64,000 nucleotides of DNA from CAVTWJ01 sp964525605 (GTDB taxonomy: Bacteria > Oederibacteriota > Muellerivitia > Muellerivitales > Muellerivitaceae), in contig CAZGKT010000014.1 in the NCBI GenBank assembly GCA_964525605.1, forward strand, positions 11,727 through 75,726. Direction: 5' to 3'. Shown in pieces: positions 17,296 through 26,239 of this stretch. A model generated the notes under the pieces. That model saw only the letters and a program-made list of their open reading frames with translations. It had not been told where the DNA came from and searched no databases. A program made the translations under genes and the position numbers. Numbering within the stretch: position 1 is the first letter of the stretch; each line of letters starts with the position of its first letter.

Positions 17296-17570
17296 TATTT
17301 TAACACGAAACAAAAAAAATGCGAGTATTACATGACAAAATGATTCATCACGATGACTCCAAGGTCTTGGTTCGCGAGGATAGAAAAACGACTGGGTGAG
17401 TGAAGGTCGATCTTTGAAGAATACGATTCAATCTTTATTTCCAAGTTGGAAGCCGATTGGGAGATTTAAAAAATCCTGGCGACGATATGGTTCAGCTTTA
17501 CGATTGAAAGAATACTGGGCATTTACTTGGGTTTTCTGCGATATGTGCACAACCCACGAGGGTTAATTGT
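17296..17570. other. AT-rich intergenic stretch, nothing recognised
   Basis: Between the Lys-rich micro-frame and the end of the PAS membrane protein gene. It would have to hold the promoter for the leftward micro-frame, but I see no convincing -35/-10 pair, repeat or coding potential. Confidence 0.5.
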
Positions 17571-18554
17571 TTAAGTCTCGCTGGAAGCGGATGGGAGGGC
17601 AGATCCTTCGGTCTGGGGGCGTTGGGCCTCTTGGATGACGAACAAGGTGCCCCATACTTTGCCAGTGGGACCCGCCGCCCCGGCGGCGCTATCCAGGCGA
17701 AATCTTTTAGGAATTCCTTTCCACGGGATATCCAAATATTCCCGTTTTAACTCCCGGCGATCTTTGATAGCTTTTGCCATAGCTTCCCCAATTTCTCGAA
17801 GGGGTGTGTCATTGTCGGAAAGGCAAAGATTGAGGAGTGAGCGGGGGTTCAAGTCCAATATTTTACCGACTCTGTTGTTCACAAAAAGGATGGTCTGCTG
17901 GGTGGAAACGGCAATGGCTCCAAGAGGCAGGGAGTCCAGGACGTTTTTGAGGGTCGAGGCGTATTCCAGGGCAGCCTGGTCGCCCTCCCTTACTTTTTCT
18001 GCTAGGAGGTTGGCTTTTTTAGCCAATTCCACGATTTCCTTTTCTTGCTGGACCGTGCGGTACGCCAAGTAACCGGCGTGTATGGCCACTACCAAAAGAA
18101 GGGCACAGGAAAGGAAAAGCACAGGATCCATGACGTTAAAATCATCGCTTTTCATGTAATTGAGATAAACATAAAGGGAAATAACGGGAATAGAGACAAC
18201 CAGACTGCGGCCCGGGGATTGACTTAAGGCCGAGATGAAAAAGGTGAAAAACAACATGATCAATAGATTGGTTTCAAAATGCTCGAAAAGGAAGAGCCCG
18301 CCCAGCAAGAACATAAAATCCAAGGAAAAAACAACGTACTGAAACCGAATTTGCTCAAAATGTTCTTCTGGAAAAGTAAAGAATGGAATGAAAGAGCAGG
18401 CCAGAACCGCAGCGTAAATCAGAACTAATTCTTTTTTATCGGGATGATCTTGAAAGTAAAGGAAGGCAAAACAAAGAAGGATCAAGCCCAGTATCAAACG
18501 AATGAGAAATATATTTTTTTTTGCTCGCGGGGTGATTTGCTGCATTTCGGACAT
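17571..18554 (-). CDS. Six-helix membrane protein with cytoplasmic PAS domain
   Basis: 327 residues. Residues ~15-175 contain about six hydrophobic helices. A coiled-coil linker follows (QQEKEIVELAKKANLLAEKV, ~180-200), then a PAS domain (LKNVLDSLPLGAIAVSTQQ and ILFVNNRVGKILDLNP, ~212-310). The layout is that of a membrane sensor histidine kinase, but the protein ends right after the PAS domain: there is no kinase, GGDEF, EAL or HTH output. The C-terminal tail is Ser/Ala-rich. No partner gene is adjacent. It may act through protein contact or be a truncated kinase. The ATG at 18554 has only a weak ribosome binding site. Confidence 0.7.
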   Translation of the reverse strand: MSEMQQITPRAKKNIFLIRLILGLILLCFAFLYFQDHPDKKELVLIYAAVLACSFIPFFTFPEEHFEQIRFQYVVFSLDFMFLLGGLFLFEHFETNLLIMLFFTFFISALSQSPGRSLVVSIPVISLYVYLNYMKSDDFNVMDPVLFLSCALLLVVAIHAGYLAYRTVQQEKEIVELAKKANLLAEKVREGDQAALEYASTLKNVLDSLPLGAIAVSTQQTILFVNNRVGKILDLNPRSLLNLCLSDNDTPLREIGEAMAKAIKDRRELKREYLDIPWKGIPKRFRLDSAAGAAGPTGKVWGTLFVIQEAQRPQTEGSALPSASSET

Positions 18555-18608
18555 ATGCTTCGCCTTGCCTTCGTGTAGGTAAACTTATCATAATTCAAGG
18601 ACACATTC

Positions 18609-19520
18609 ATGCCTAGGCGAAACACATCTCCGACTCCCGATGTCTGGCTTGCCCTATTCGGTGTTTATCTGGTCTGGGGTTCCACTTATCTGGCTATTCG
18701 TTACGCGGTTTCCACCTTTCCACCCTTCCTCATGGCCGGAAGCCGTTTTCTTTTATCGGGTATTTTGCTTTATGGTTTTACACGGCTTCGAGGAGTCCCC
18801 CGGCCCACATTTTTTCAATGGAAGTCCGCGTCCGTCGTGGGGTTTCTTCTCGTTTTTTGTTCCAATGGCGGTGTGAGTTGGGCCGAGCGCGAAGTGCCCT
18901 CGGGAATCTCGGCCCTTTTAGTCGCCACCGTTCCCCTTTGGATGACGGTTGGGGCCTGGGTTTGGAAGAAAGGGAAAAAACCGAATAGCCTCATGGGAGG
19001 CGGCCTATTACTTGGCATGGCCGGAGTGGCCGTGTTGGCCGTGCCCGGGTTTTCGAACCCAGGAAAATCCCTTGCGGGATGGGGAACCTTGGTATTGATT
19101 TTGACCCCAGTCAGTTGGGCCATTGGTTCCATTTACACTCAGGATGCAGATTTGCCTTCATCCCCATTTCTTTCGACCGCCATGGAAATGTTGGCGGGCG
19201 GAATTTTTCAACTCATAGGCGCTTTTATACTTGGGGAAGGCTCGAGATTTCATTTGTCCCAAATTTCAACCGCTTCCTGGGAAGCCTGGGCGTACCTGAC
19301 TTTGGTAGGTTCCCTGGTGGGGTTTACTTCTTACATCTGGGTTCTACACAAATCGACCCCGGCCCTGGCCTCCACCTATGCCTTCGTCAATCCTGTCATT
19401 GCCGTCTTTCTGGGCTGGGCTCTTGCGGGAGAGGCCCTGACGATCAATGTTTTCATCGCCACAAGTCTCATCGTGGCGGCGGTCATCTTGATTACCCGGC
19501 AAACCTTGAAGCGTGATTAA
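18609..19520 (+). CDS. EamA family drug/metabolite exporter
   Basis: 303 residues with ten predicted membrane helices as two EamA (DUF6) repeats. The opening YLVWGSTYLAIRYAV and the second-repeat part LASTYAFVNPVIAVFLGW are the family's most conserved segments, and the overall pattern is closest to the YedA/RhaT-like DMT branch. Such proteins export amino acids or other small metabolites across the inner membrane; the substrate cannot be told. ATG 18609 follows AAGGA by about eight bases. It diverges from the PAS membrane protein, with 54 bases between. Confidence 0.87.
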   Translation: MPRRNTSPTPDVWLALFGVYLVWGSTYLAIRYAVSTFPPFLMAGSRFLLSGILLYGFTRLRGVPRPTFFQWKSASVVGFLLVFCSNGGVSWAEREVPSGISALLVATVPLWMTVGAWVWKKGKKPNSLMGGGLLLGMAGVAVLAVPGFSNPGKSLAGWGTLVLILTPVSWAIGSIYTQDADLPSSPFLSTAMEMLAGGIFQLIGAFILGEGSRFHLSQISTASWEAWAYLTLVGSLVGFTSYIWVLHKSTPALASTYAFVNPVIAVFLGWALAGEALTINVFIATSLIVAAVILITRQTLKRD

Positions 19521-19746
19521 GATAAAATTCAAAAAAAAGAGTATGGTCGGAAGCTATTTCCCTACAAGTCCTTAAAGGTGACATTAACAATTAAAATATC
19601 CTCCCGTCCGGCGAGCGGGAATTTCACTAAAAGGTTACAATTAGGAGTCATGTAGGCCGACGTAGTTTATTTTCACCCACAAAAAACAGGTGCTAAAGAG
19701 CCGGTTTGAAATAATCAATAGATCAGCTCATTCGAAGGGTTCAGAA

Positions 19747-21018
19747 GTGAGTGAAAAAAAATTAAAAATCGCCATTGTAGGCGGGGGCGTAGCCGGCGTA
19801 ACGGCAGCCCATATACTCTCCCGAAACCATTCCGTCACCCTCTTGGAAAAAAATGATTACGTGGGCGGACACACGAATACCATTATTCTGCCCGAGGGTC
19901 CGGATGAAGGGACCCCGATTGACACTGGGTTTCTTGTCTGTAATGACAGAAATTATCCCCTTTTTCATCAGCTTCTAGAACAGCTGAATGTGAAGTTAAG
20001 AATCAGCAATATGTCCTTTGGTTATTTCGATGAAATCTCGGGACTCCAATATTCCGGGCCTGAAGTTAATGGAGTTTTCGCTCAGCGACGAAACCTGCTC
20101 AATTTTTGTTTTTTGGGAATGCTATGGGATATGGACCGGTTTCACCAGAACGCCCGAAGGGATTTGTTCAAGGGAGTACTCTTGGATTTGACCCTGGGCC
20201 AGTACCTGGTGAAAGGAGATTACGGGAAAGCTTTTATCCATGACTATGTGGTTCCCATGGGTTCGGCCATCTGGTCCGTTTCTCCCGGTGAGATGATGGA
20301 ATTTCCAGCCACCACCTTTATCCGTTTTTTTGATAACCACGGTCTATTGACCTTTACTGATCGGCCGCATTGGCAAACCGTTGAGGGGGGAGCCAAGGCC
20401 TATATTGAAGCATTTTTATCCCGTTTCAAAGGTGAGGTTAAAATCCGCACAGCGGTCAAAAAGGTGAATCGAAACTCGGAAAACATTTTTCTCGAAACAA
20501 TTCAAGGCCAGATATTGGAATTTGACCGGGTGGTCCTCGCCTGTCACGCCGACGAAGCTTTAGAAATGCTGGGCGACCCTTCCAGCGAGGAACGATCAGC
20601 TCTTTCCCCTTGGCGTTACGAGATCAACCGAGCCGTTCTCCATACCGATGAATCCGTGATGCCCCCTCTGAAAAGGGCATGGGCTTCCTGGAATTACATG
20701 CGGGAGAAAAACAGTTCTTCTTTCCCACTCGTATCGGTCTCCTATTACATGAACCGAATTCACGGTTTGAAAGCCAAAAAACTCTATTTCGTTAGCCTCA
20801 ATCGCCAGGGTTCCATTGCCCAAGAAAAAGTCATACGGGAAATTTCTTATACTCACCCTGTCTTTTCACGGGAAGCGGTTGAATCTCAACCCAAACTCCC
20901 GGCCTTGAACGGGCTGAGGAATACTTACTTCTGTGGTTCATACTTCGGCTATGGATTTCATGAGGACGCAGTAAAATCGGGTGTGGAAGTGGCCAGATGC
21001 TTCGGGCTTGATTTGTAG
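19747..21018 (+). CDS. FAD-dependent amine-oxidase-like protein (COG2907)
   Basis: About 423 residues. It opens with the dinucleotide-binding IAIVGGGVAGVTAAHILSR and the GG-motif YVGGHTNTI, then ends with a FAD-contact segment TYFCGSYFGYGFHEDAVKSG. This is the NAD/FAD-binding family often found beside cyclopropane-fatty-acid synthase and DUF1365 genes, thought to act in lipid modification. Here its neighbour is a fatty acid desaturase, which keeps the lipid theme. I favour the GTG at 19747, seven bases after AAGGG; a longer frame starts at GTG 19690. The precise reaction is not known for the family. Confidence 0.82.
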   Translation: MSEKKLKIAIVGGGVAGVTAAHILSRNHSVTLLEKNDYVGGHTNTIILPEGPDEGTPIDTGFLVCNDRNYPLFHQLLEQLNVKLRISNMSFGYFDEISGLQYSGPEVNGVFAQRRNLLNFCFLGMLWDMDRFHQNARRDLFKGVLLDLTLGQYLVKGDYGKAFIHDYVVPMGSAIWSVSPGEMMEFPATTFIRFFDNHGLLTFTDRPHWQTVEGGAKAYIEAFLSRFKGEVKIRTAVKKVNRNSENIFLETIQGQILEFDRVVLACHADEALEMLGDPSSEERSALSPWRYEINRAVLHTDESVMPPLKRAWASWNYMREKNSSSFPLVSVSYYMNRIHGLKAKKLYFVSLNRQGSIAQEKVIREISYTHPVFSREAVESQPKLPALNGLRNTYFCGSYFGYGFHEDAVKSGVEVARCFGLDL

Positions 21019-21224
21019 ACCATCGTTGGTCGTTTTTGGGGTTGGAATGGCCGAGGATTTTCCCCCTAGAGGTCAGATAAATAGGGCGAATTTACTTAAA
21101 TCATCGCTGTTGTTTATAAAGTCATGCGATTTGCATAAGGGGGACTGGCTTCGGGGTTGGAGTTCTCTATAAACTATGAGTGTTTCAAATTGATTAAATA
21201 TACCTTAAAGAGGTGTCAAGACTC

Positions 21225-22175
21225 ATGCAAGCAGGGGAGACAAACAACTCGGGCAAACAGCCTGAAATTGGATGGCGTCATATTCGCCACAAATACACCC
21301 ATGATGAAAAGATTGACTGGGTGGATAGCATCCCGTTTTTCTTGGTCCATGTGGTGGGCGTACTCGCGGTTTTTACCGGTTTCAGCTGGCCCGCGATTCT
21401 CATGTGCCTTTTCATGTATTACGCCCGCATGTTCGCCATTACCGGCGCTTACCACCGCTATTTTTCCCACCGAACCTACAAAACAAGCCGTATTTTTCAA
21501 TTCGTTCTGGCTTGTTGGGGCGCGTCCAGCGCCCAGCAGGGGCCACTTTGGTGGGCGGCTCATCACCGTCACCATCATAAGTTTTCCGATACAGATGAGG
21601 ATATCCATTCGCCCCGCCGAAGGGGGCTCTGGTGGTCCCATATGGGTTGGCTTTTGAGCCGGAAGTACGCGAAGACGAACGAAGAGGCTGTGAAAGATCT
21701 CACCAAATTCCCTGAATTGATGTGGATCAACAAAAACCACGGCTTAGCCCCCTTTGTTTTGGCTGGAGCCATTTATTTGTTCGGGGCTTTCTTGCAAAAC
21801 GCCGCGCCGGGACTTCACACCAATGGTTTACAAATGCTGACCTGGGGATTTTTCACTTCGACCATGTTTCTTTACCATGGAACCTTCTGTATTAACTCTC
21901 TCGCCCATTTGATCGGAAAGAAACGGTTCGAGACAGGGGATGATAGTAAAAACAGCTTTTTTCTTTCCGTGGTGACTTTGGGGGAAGGATGGCATAACAA
22001 CCACCACCGCTTTCCCTTCGCTGAAAGCCAGGGAATTTACTGGTGGGAAATGGACATCACCCATTATATTTTGAAGGCGTTTTCCTGGGTGGGCCTGGTC
22101 TGGGATATTCAAACTCACCCCAAAGAACTTATCGAAGAAGGCCGCCAGGGATTTAAAAAGGGAATACCTGCCTAG
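21225..22175 (+). CDS. Acyl-CoA/fatty acid desaturase (delta-9 type)
   Basis: About 316 residues, integral membrane di-iron desaturase that introduces a cis double bond in fatty acyl chains. The three His boxes are all present: HRYFSH (~residue 83), HRHHH (~118) and HNNHH (~258), with four hydrophobic stretches placed as in the delta-9 family. Electrons would come from a ferredoxin or similar carrier. The ATG at 21225 is about 11 bases from AAAGAGG; a GTG at 21213 overlapping that site is the alternative. It follows the COG2907 oxidoreductase by about 200 bases, consistent with a lipid-modification pair. Confidence 0.93.
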   Translation: MQAGETNNSGKQPEIGWRHIRHKYTHDEKIDWVDSIPFFLVHVVGVLAVFTGFSWPAILMCLFMYYARMFAITGAYHRYFSHRTYKTSRIFQFVLACWGASSAQQGPLWWAAHHRHHHKFSDTDEDIHSPRRRGLWWSHMGWLLSRKYAKTNEEAVKDLTKFPELMWINKNHGLAPFVLAGAIYLFGAFLQNAAPGLHTNGLQMLTWGFFTSTMFLYHGTFCINSLAHLIGKKRFETGDDSKNSFFLSVVTLGEGWHNNHHRFPFAESQGIYWWEMDITHYILKAFSWVGLVWDIQTHPKELIEEGRQGFKKGIPA

Positions 22176-22344
22176 ATCAGGTTCTTACATGTTGACCAAA
22201 GTGAGCGGGTTCTCAGCTCTCTTCTTTATTTCTCGGCTGTTTAGTTCCTCGACCTTTCCTGAGTTTAGATTTTACAAGGCTTGACAGACTCAGCGGCCAC
22301 TTTTAACTTATGGGCGCCTAAATTCCGTTTGATAAGGAAGTTAA

Positions 22345-22881
22345 ATGCCCGAGGAAATTGAAGTCCCTACCGAACATCTGCATGAAGATATGGAACACAG
22401 CGCCGAACATTCGAAAGAAAACTGGATCATGGGGGTGGCGCTGAGTTCCGCCATCCTTGCAGTATTCGCAGCCGTTTCCGCCCTTTTGGCCGGGGCTCAC
22501 GCCAATGACGCCATGCTCAGCCAGCTTAAGGCTTCCGATCAATGGGCCTTTTATCAGGCTAAGGGAATCAAATCGGCCATTCTGACGACAAAAAATGAAT
22601 TATTGGTCGCCTTGAAACATAAACCTTCCGAGGACGATCTTAAAAAAGAGGAACAGTACAAGGAAGATCAGGAGAAGATTAAGGAGGATGCCACAAAACT
22701 CCAGGAAGATTCGGAAGCCCACCTGAAACACCACGAGACCCTGGCCCATTCGGTGACTCTATTCCAGGTGGCCATCGCTGTGGGCGCTATCGGCGCCTTG
22801 GCCCGAAAGAAAATCTTTTGGTTTGTCAGTATTGGATTCGGAATGGTGGGAGTTGTATTTTTTGTGTTGGGAATGATGTAA
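22345..22881 (+). CDS. DUF4337 family membrane protein
   Basis: 178 residues. An acidic/His-rich N-terminus, one hydrophobic helix (~28-50, VALSSAILAVFAAVSALLAG), a long charged helical middle (KKEEQYKEDQEKIKEDA, ~95-125), and two C-terminal helices ending at GVVFFVLGMM. The order and the DAMLSQLKASDQWAFYQAKG segment match DUF4337, a widespread family of unknown function. The charged middle probably forms a coiled coil on one face of the membrane. ATG 22345 follows AAGGAAG. A terminator follows at 22904. Confidence 0.85.
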   Translation: MPEEIEVPTEHLHEDMEHSAEHSKENWIMGVALSSAILAVFAAVSALLAGAHANDAMLSQLKASDQWAFYQAKGIKSAILTTKNELLVALKHKPSEDDLKKEEQYKEDQEKIKEDATKLQEDSEAHLKHHETLAHSVTLFQVAIAVGAIGALARKKIFWFVSIGFGMVGVVFFVLGMM

Positions 22882-22903
22882 ATTCTTCGAAGTTGATACA
22901 AAG

Positions 22904-22933
22904 GCGCGGGAAATTTTCTCCCGTGCTTTTTTT
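22904..22933 (+). terminator. Rho-independent terminator after the DUF4337 gene
   Basis: Stem GCGCGGGA (22904-22911) with TCCCGTGC (22919-22926), one G-T pair, loop of seven, then seven T (22927-22933). It lies between two convergent genes; the T-run serves rightward transcription. Confidence 0.88.
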
Positions 22934-22952
22934 ATGCGCGATTCAAACGATG

Positions 22953-24803
22953 CTAACAACAGCCATAATCAGGCATTTCTGATACTTTTGACTCGGGTTT
23001 ACTCAATATCCTGGGGTTTTTCTTCAAAACCAGGATCTGGTACCAACGCAGAAAAGATTCCCAAAGCACTATTACCGCGCAGGTCATAATAATGACCGTA
23101 AGAGCCACGTTCGTGTAGGCGGAAAAGGCCTTTTCAGGGTGGGCAGATGCCAGGGGCAGAAAGTTGTCCCGGATGTTGAGGTAGGCCGCCGAGAGGGTCG
23201 TGGTGGCCAAGAAGACCATTGGAATAAAAGTAGCCCAGGCGTACTTGGCCCTGCCAGAATTGATCACCGCGCTGGTGGCCACCGCCAGGGCAACGCAAGC
23301 TAAAAGCTGGTTGGCGGTTCCGAACATGGGCCAGAGCGTGCTGATGCTTCCCGCCAGAATCAAAGAAGCCCAAGCTCCCACCGTCAGGACGGTACATAAA
23401 ATGGATCCCGGGAGCCATTGGGGGTTCTCCAAGGGTTTCCAGATGCGCCCCCCAAATTCCTGAAGAAGAAAGCGTCCGATTCGGGTACCCGCGTCGATGG
23501 TGGTCAGGATGAAAAGGGCCTCAAACATAATCATGAAGTGATAAAAATAATTCATGAGATTTTCTAACCCCGGCAGGCCGGAAAAAATCTGGGCAAAACC
23601 CACGGCGAGGGAAACCGCGCCGCCGGGGCGTCCCGCCACATTTTCACCTACGGCCTGGCAGAGTTCTTGAAGATGGACGGGGGTCATTCCTAAAGCGCTG
23701 AATTTTTCCGGCGAGAGGTTAATGGCGAAGTAATCGGCCGGAAAAAGGGAACAGGTCGCCAATAGGGCCACCACGCCGACCAGACCCTCAACCAGCATTG
23801 CCCCATAGCCAATCATGCGGGCGTCGGATTCTTTATCCAACATCTTGGGCGTGGTGCCCGAAGAGACAAGGGCGTGAAAGCCCGAGATGGCCCCGCATGC
23901 GATAGTAATAAACACGAAGGGGAACAACTTGCCGGGGATAATGGGTCCCCCGCCGCCCACGTACTGGGTAAAGGCCTGCATTTTTAAATCTGGGTGCACC
24001 ACGAGGATGCCCAGCACCAATAAGGCGATGGTGCCCATCTTCATATAAGAACTCAAGTATCCCATGGGCGTCATGAGCATCCAGACCGGAAGTACGGAAG
24101 CAAAAAAACCATAAATGGCAAGGGCCACGATAACGCCGTTGGAAGTCAGGGTGAAGAAAGGGGCCAAGCCCGAATGAGCGACGGTGTTGCCGAAAATGAC
24201 GGCCGAAACCATCACCAGGACACCAAATAGACTTATTCCGGCGATTTGACCAACCCGGAAACGGAACATCCAGAAACCCACCACCATAGCGGTCGCGATG
24301 GTCGCGCCAATGGAAAAGACTCCCCAAGGACTACCTTTCAGGGCGTTCACCACCGTAAACCCCAGACCTGCCAGGGCGAGAATGACAATGATGAGGATGG
24401 CCACCGAGGCCACGGCGCCGGAAAGGGGACTGATCTCATGCCGGGCGATCTCAGCCAGGGATTTGCCCTTGCGCCGGATGGAAGCGGACAAAATCATAAA
24501 ATCGTGAACCGCCCCGGCCAGACAGACTCCAATCAATAACCAAAGCAGACCCGGCGCGAAACCGAACTGGGCGGCCAGGACAGGGCCGATGAGTGGACCG
24601 GAGCCCGCGATATTGGCGAAATGCTGGCCGAAGAGGATGAATTTGGAAATGGGTTTATAGTTCGTGCCGTCGTTCAAGGTATGAGCCGGGGTTACACGGG
24701 AGTCATCCAGGGCTACGACCTTAGCGGCCAGGAAGGCGCTGTAATAGCGGTAGGCAATTACCAGGATCAGAAGGGAGGCCAACATTAAGGGCAGGACGTT
24801 CAA
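22953..24803 (-). CDS. cstA: CstA family carbon starvation protein / peptide or pyruvate transporter
   Basis: 616-residue inner-membrane protein with about 16 helices. Clear CstA traits are AHTLNDGTNYKPISKFILFG, FGQHFANIAGSGPLIGPVLA, and LIGVCLAGAVHDFMILSASI. In E. coli CstA and its paralogue BtsT take up peptides or pyruvate on carbon starvation. The start appears to be TTG at 24803 behind AGGA. The C-terminus is short and ends in Cys-Cys. It lacks the small YbdD/YjiX partner next to it. It converges on the DUF4337 gene. Substrate is not decided by sequence. Confidence 0.94.
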   Translation of the reverse strand: MNVLPLMLASLLILVIAYRYYSAFLAAKVVALDDSRVTPAHTLNDGTNYKPISKFILFGQHFANIAGSGPLIGPVLAAQFGFAPGLLWLLIGVCLAGAVHDFMILSASIRRKGKSLAEIARHEISPLSGAVASVAILIIVILALAGLGFTVVNALKGSPWGVFSIGATIATAMVVGFWMFRFRVGQIAGISLFGVLVMVSAVIFGNTVAHSGLAPFFTLTSNGVIVALAIYGFFASVLPVWMLMTPMGYLSSYMKMGTIALLVLGILVVHPDLKMQAFTQYVGGGGPIIPGKLFPFVFITIACGAISGFHALVSSGTTPKMLDKESDARMIGYGAMLVEGLVGVVALLATCSLFPADYFAINLSPEKFSALGMTPVHLQELCQAVGENVAGRPGGAVSLAVGFAQIFSGLPGLENLMNYFYHFMIMFEALFILTTIDAGTRIGRFLLQEFGGRIWKPLENPQWLPGSILCTVLTVGAWASLILAGSISTLWPMFGTANQLLACVALAVATSAVINSGRAKYAWATFIPMVFLATTTLSAAYLNIRDNFLPLASAHPEKAFSAYTNVALTVIIMTCAVIVLWESFLRWYQILVLKKNPRILSKPESKVSEMPDYGCC

Positions 24804-24886
24804 AAGGTTATTCCTGGAGTTTAGTGAAAAGCGAAACTTAACTTAAACGATGGCTCTAAGAGGGTCAACGGAGGGAAAAACCTTTT

Positions 24887-26194
24887 TTAAGTACCCTTTT
24901 TTCTCAAACCGAAGTAGTAGATGAAAAAAGCGCCCAAAGCACAAAAAACTCCACCAGCCTGCAGGGCTAACCCAGAATTATTGAAATGGGATGCTACCGC
25001 CCCCATCCAAAGACTCCCCAGGGGCATGCCCCCGCCGAAAACCAGGGCCCAGATGCCCATGATGCGTCCCCGCAAGGGGTCGGGCGAATAGGTTTGGACC
25101 AGGCTGTTGCCGGTCGAAAAGAAAAGCACAATGCCGAACCCGGCGAAAAAAACCAGAAAAGCCGCACCGATCGGGTTGTGCTGGAAACCAAATAAAAAAA
25201 TGAAAAGACTAAATAGGGCGATTCCAAAGAAAAGGGTTCTTTCTTTCACCAGTTTGTTTCCCTGACTGGCCACCAGAAGGGCCGCCGTGCAGGCTCCCAG
25301 GCCATTCATGGACAAGAGCCATCCGTAGCCGTCCGGCCCGAGCCCTAGACGATCCTGCACGAAGGCTGGAAACTGGGATAGATAGGCCCATCCTCCAATG
25401 CTTAAGAGAAACATGAGACTCAAGGTGCGCGCCAGGGTCGGATGGTTCTTGACGTAGCGAAATCCTTCCGAGTAATAGCCCCATCCCGTATTAGCCCCGG
25501 TCACATGGGTTGTTTTTTCGATTCTCATCCGATAAAGGCCGAACAATACGGCCGTGAAGCTTATTGCGTCCAAAAGGAAACACCATTGGGGGCCGTAGGC
25601 GCTGAGCAAGATTCCTCCGATGGCCGGTCCAATAATTCGGGTGGCATTCACCATGGCGCTGTTCAAGGCGATGGCATTCACCAGATTTTCTTTTCCCACC
25701 AGTTCGACCATCAGGGTTTGGCGGGCAGGCATCTCGAAGGCCATGCAAAGGCCCCAAAGGGAAACGAACCCCATCAGGGTCCGGATATCCCTCTCTCCCT
25801 GGAACAACAGAAGAGAGAAAGCCAGTGAAGCTGTCATGGCTGTCCAACTGGTGATCTTGAAAATGCGCAGTTTGGGGATCCGGTCGGCCAGGGAACCGGC
25901 GTAGGTTGAGAAAAGGAAAATAGGAAGTGCATTCAGCATAAAAATGAATCCCAAAAGAAGCTTGGAATGGGTCCACTGGTAAGCCAGCCACCCCCAGGCC
26001 GCGCTTCGGGCCCAGGTGCCGATGAGGGAAACAGTCTGGCCCATGAAAAAATAACGGTAATTGATGTTTTTAAAGGCCGCGAAAGTCTTGGCGAAGCCCC
26101 GGGCCGGGACTGCCATTGCTTCCGGGGGAGCTTCGCGAACGAGGGAAACGGGAAGTTTTGTCTTAGTCGTTTGTTTAGGAGGCATTTGAACCAT
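24887..26194 (-). CDS. MFS transporter (EntS/DHA3-like)
   Basis: 435 residues with about 12 membrane helices. The start FKNINYRYFFMGQTVSLIGTW and the motif GSLADRIPKLRIFK after helix 2 are those of the enterobactin-exporter-like (EntS, MFS_3) branch, as is PARQTLMVELVGKENLVNAIALNSA in the middle, here split by me for length. Members export siderophores or drugs. No siderophore genes lie nearby. The N-terminal 30 residues are hydrophilic. ATG 26194 lacks a clear ribosome binding site; ATG three codons later is an alternative. It diverges from the GT39-like gene with 45 bases between. Confidence 0.88.
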   Translation of the reverse strand: MVQMPPKQTTKTKLPVSLVREAPPEAMAVPARGFAKTFAAFKNINYRYFFMGQTVSLIGTWARSAAWGWLAYQWTHSKLLLGFIFMLNALPIFLFSTYAGSLADRIPKLRIFKITSWTAMTASLAFSLLLFQGERDIRTLMGFVSLWGLCMAFEMPARQTLMVELVGKENLVNAIALNSAMVNATRIIGPAIGGILLSAYGPQWCFLLDAISFTAVLFGLYRMRIEKTTHVTGANTGWGYYSEGFRYVKNHPTLARTLSLMFLLSIGGWAYLSQFPAFVQDRLGLGPDGYGWLLSMNGLGACTAALLVASQGNKLVKERTLFFGIALFSLFIFLFGFQHNPIGAAFLVFFAGFGIVLFFSTGNSLVQTYSPDPLRGRIMGIWALVFGGGMPLGSLWMGAVASHFNNSGLALQAGGVFCALGAFFIYYFGLRKKGT

Positions 26195-26239
26195 AAGTTT
26201 ATTCGTTTTTAGAAAAAAACATGCATTAAACTTGTATCT

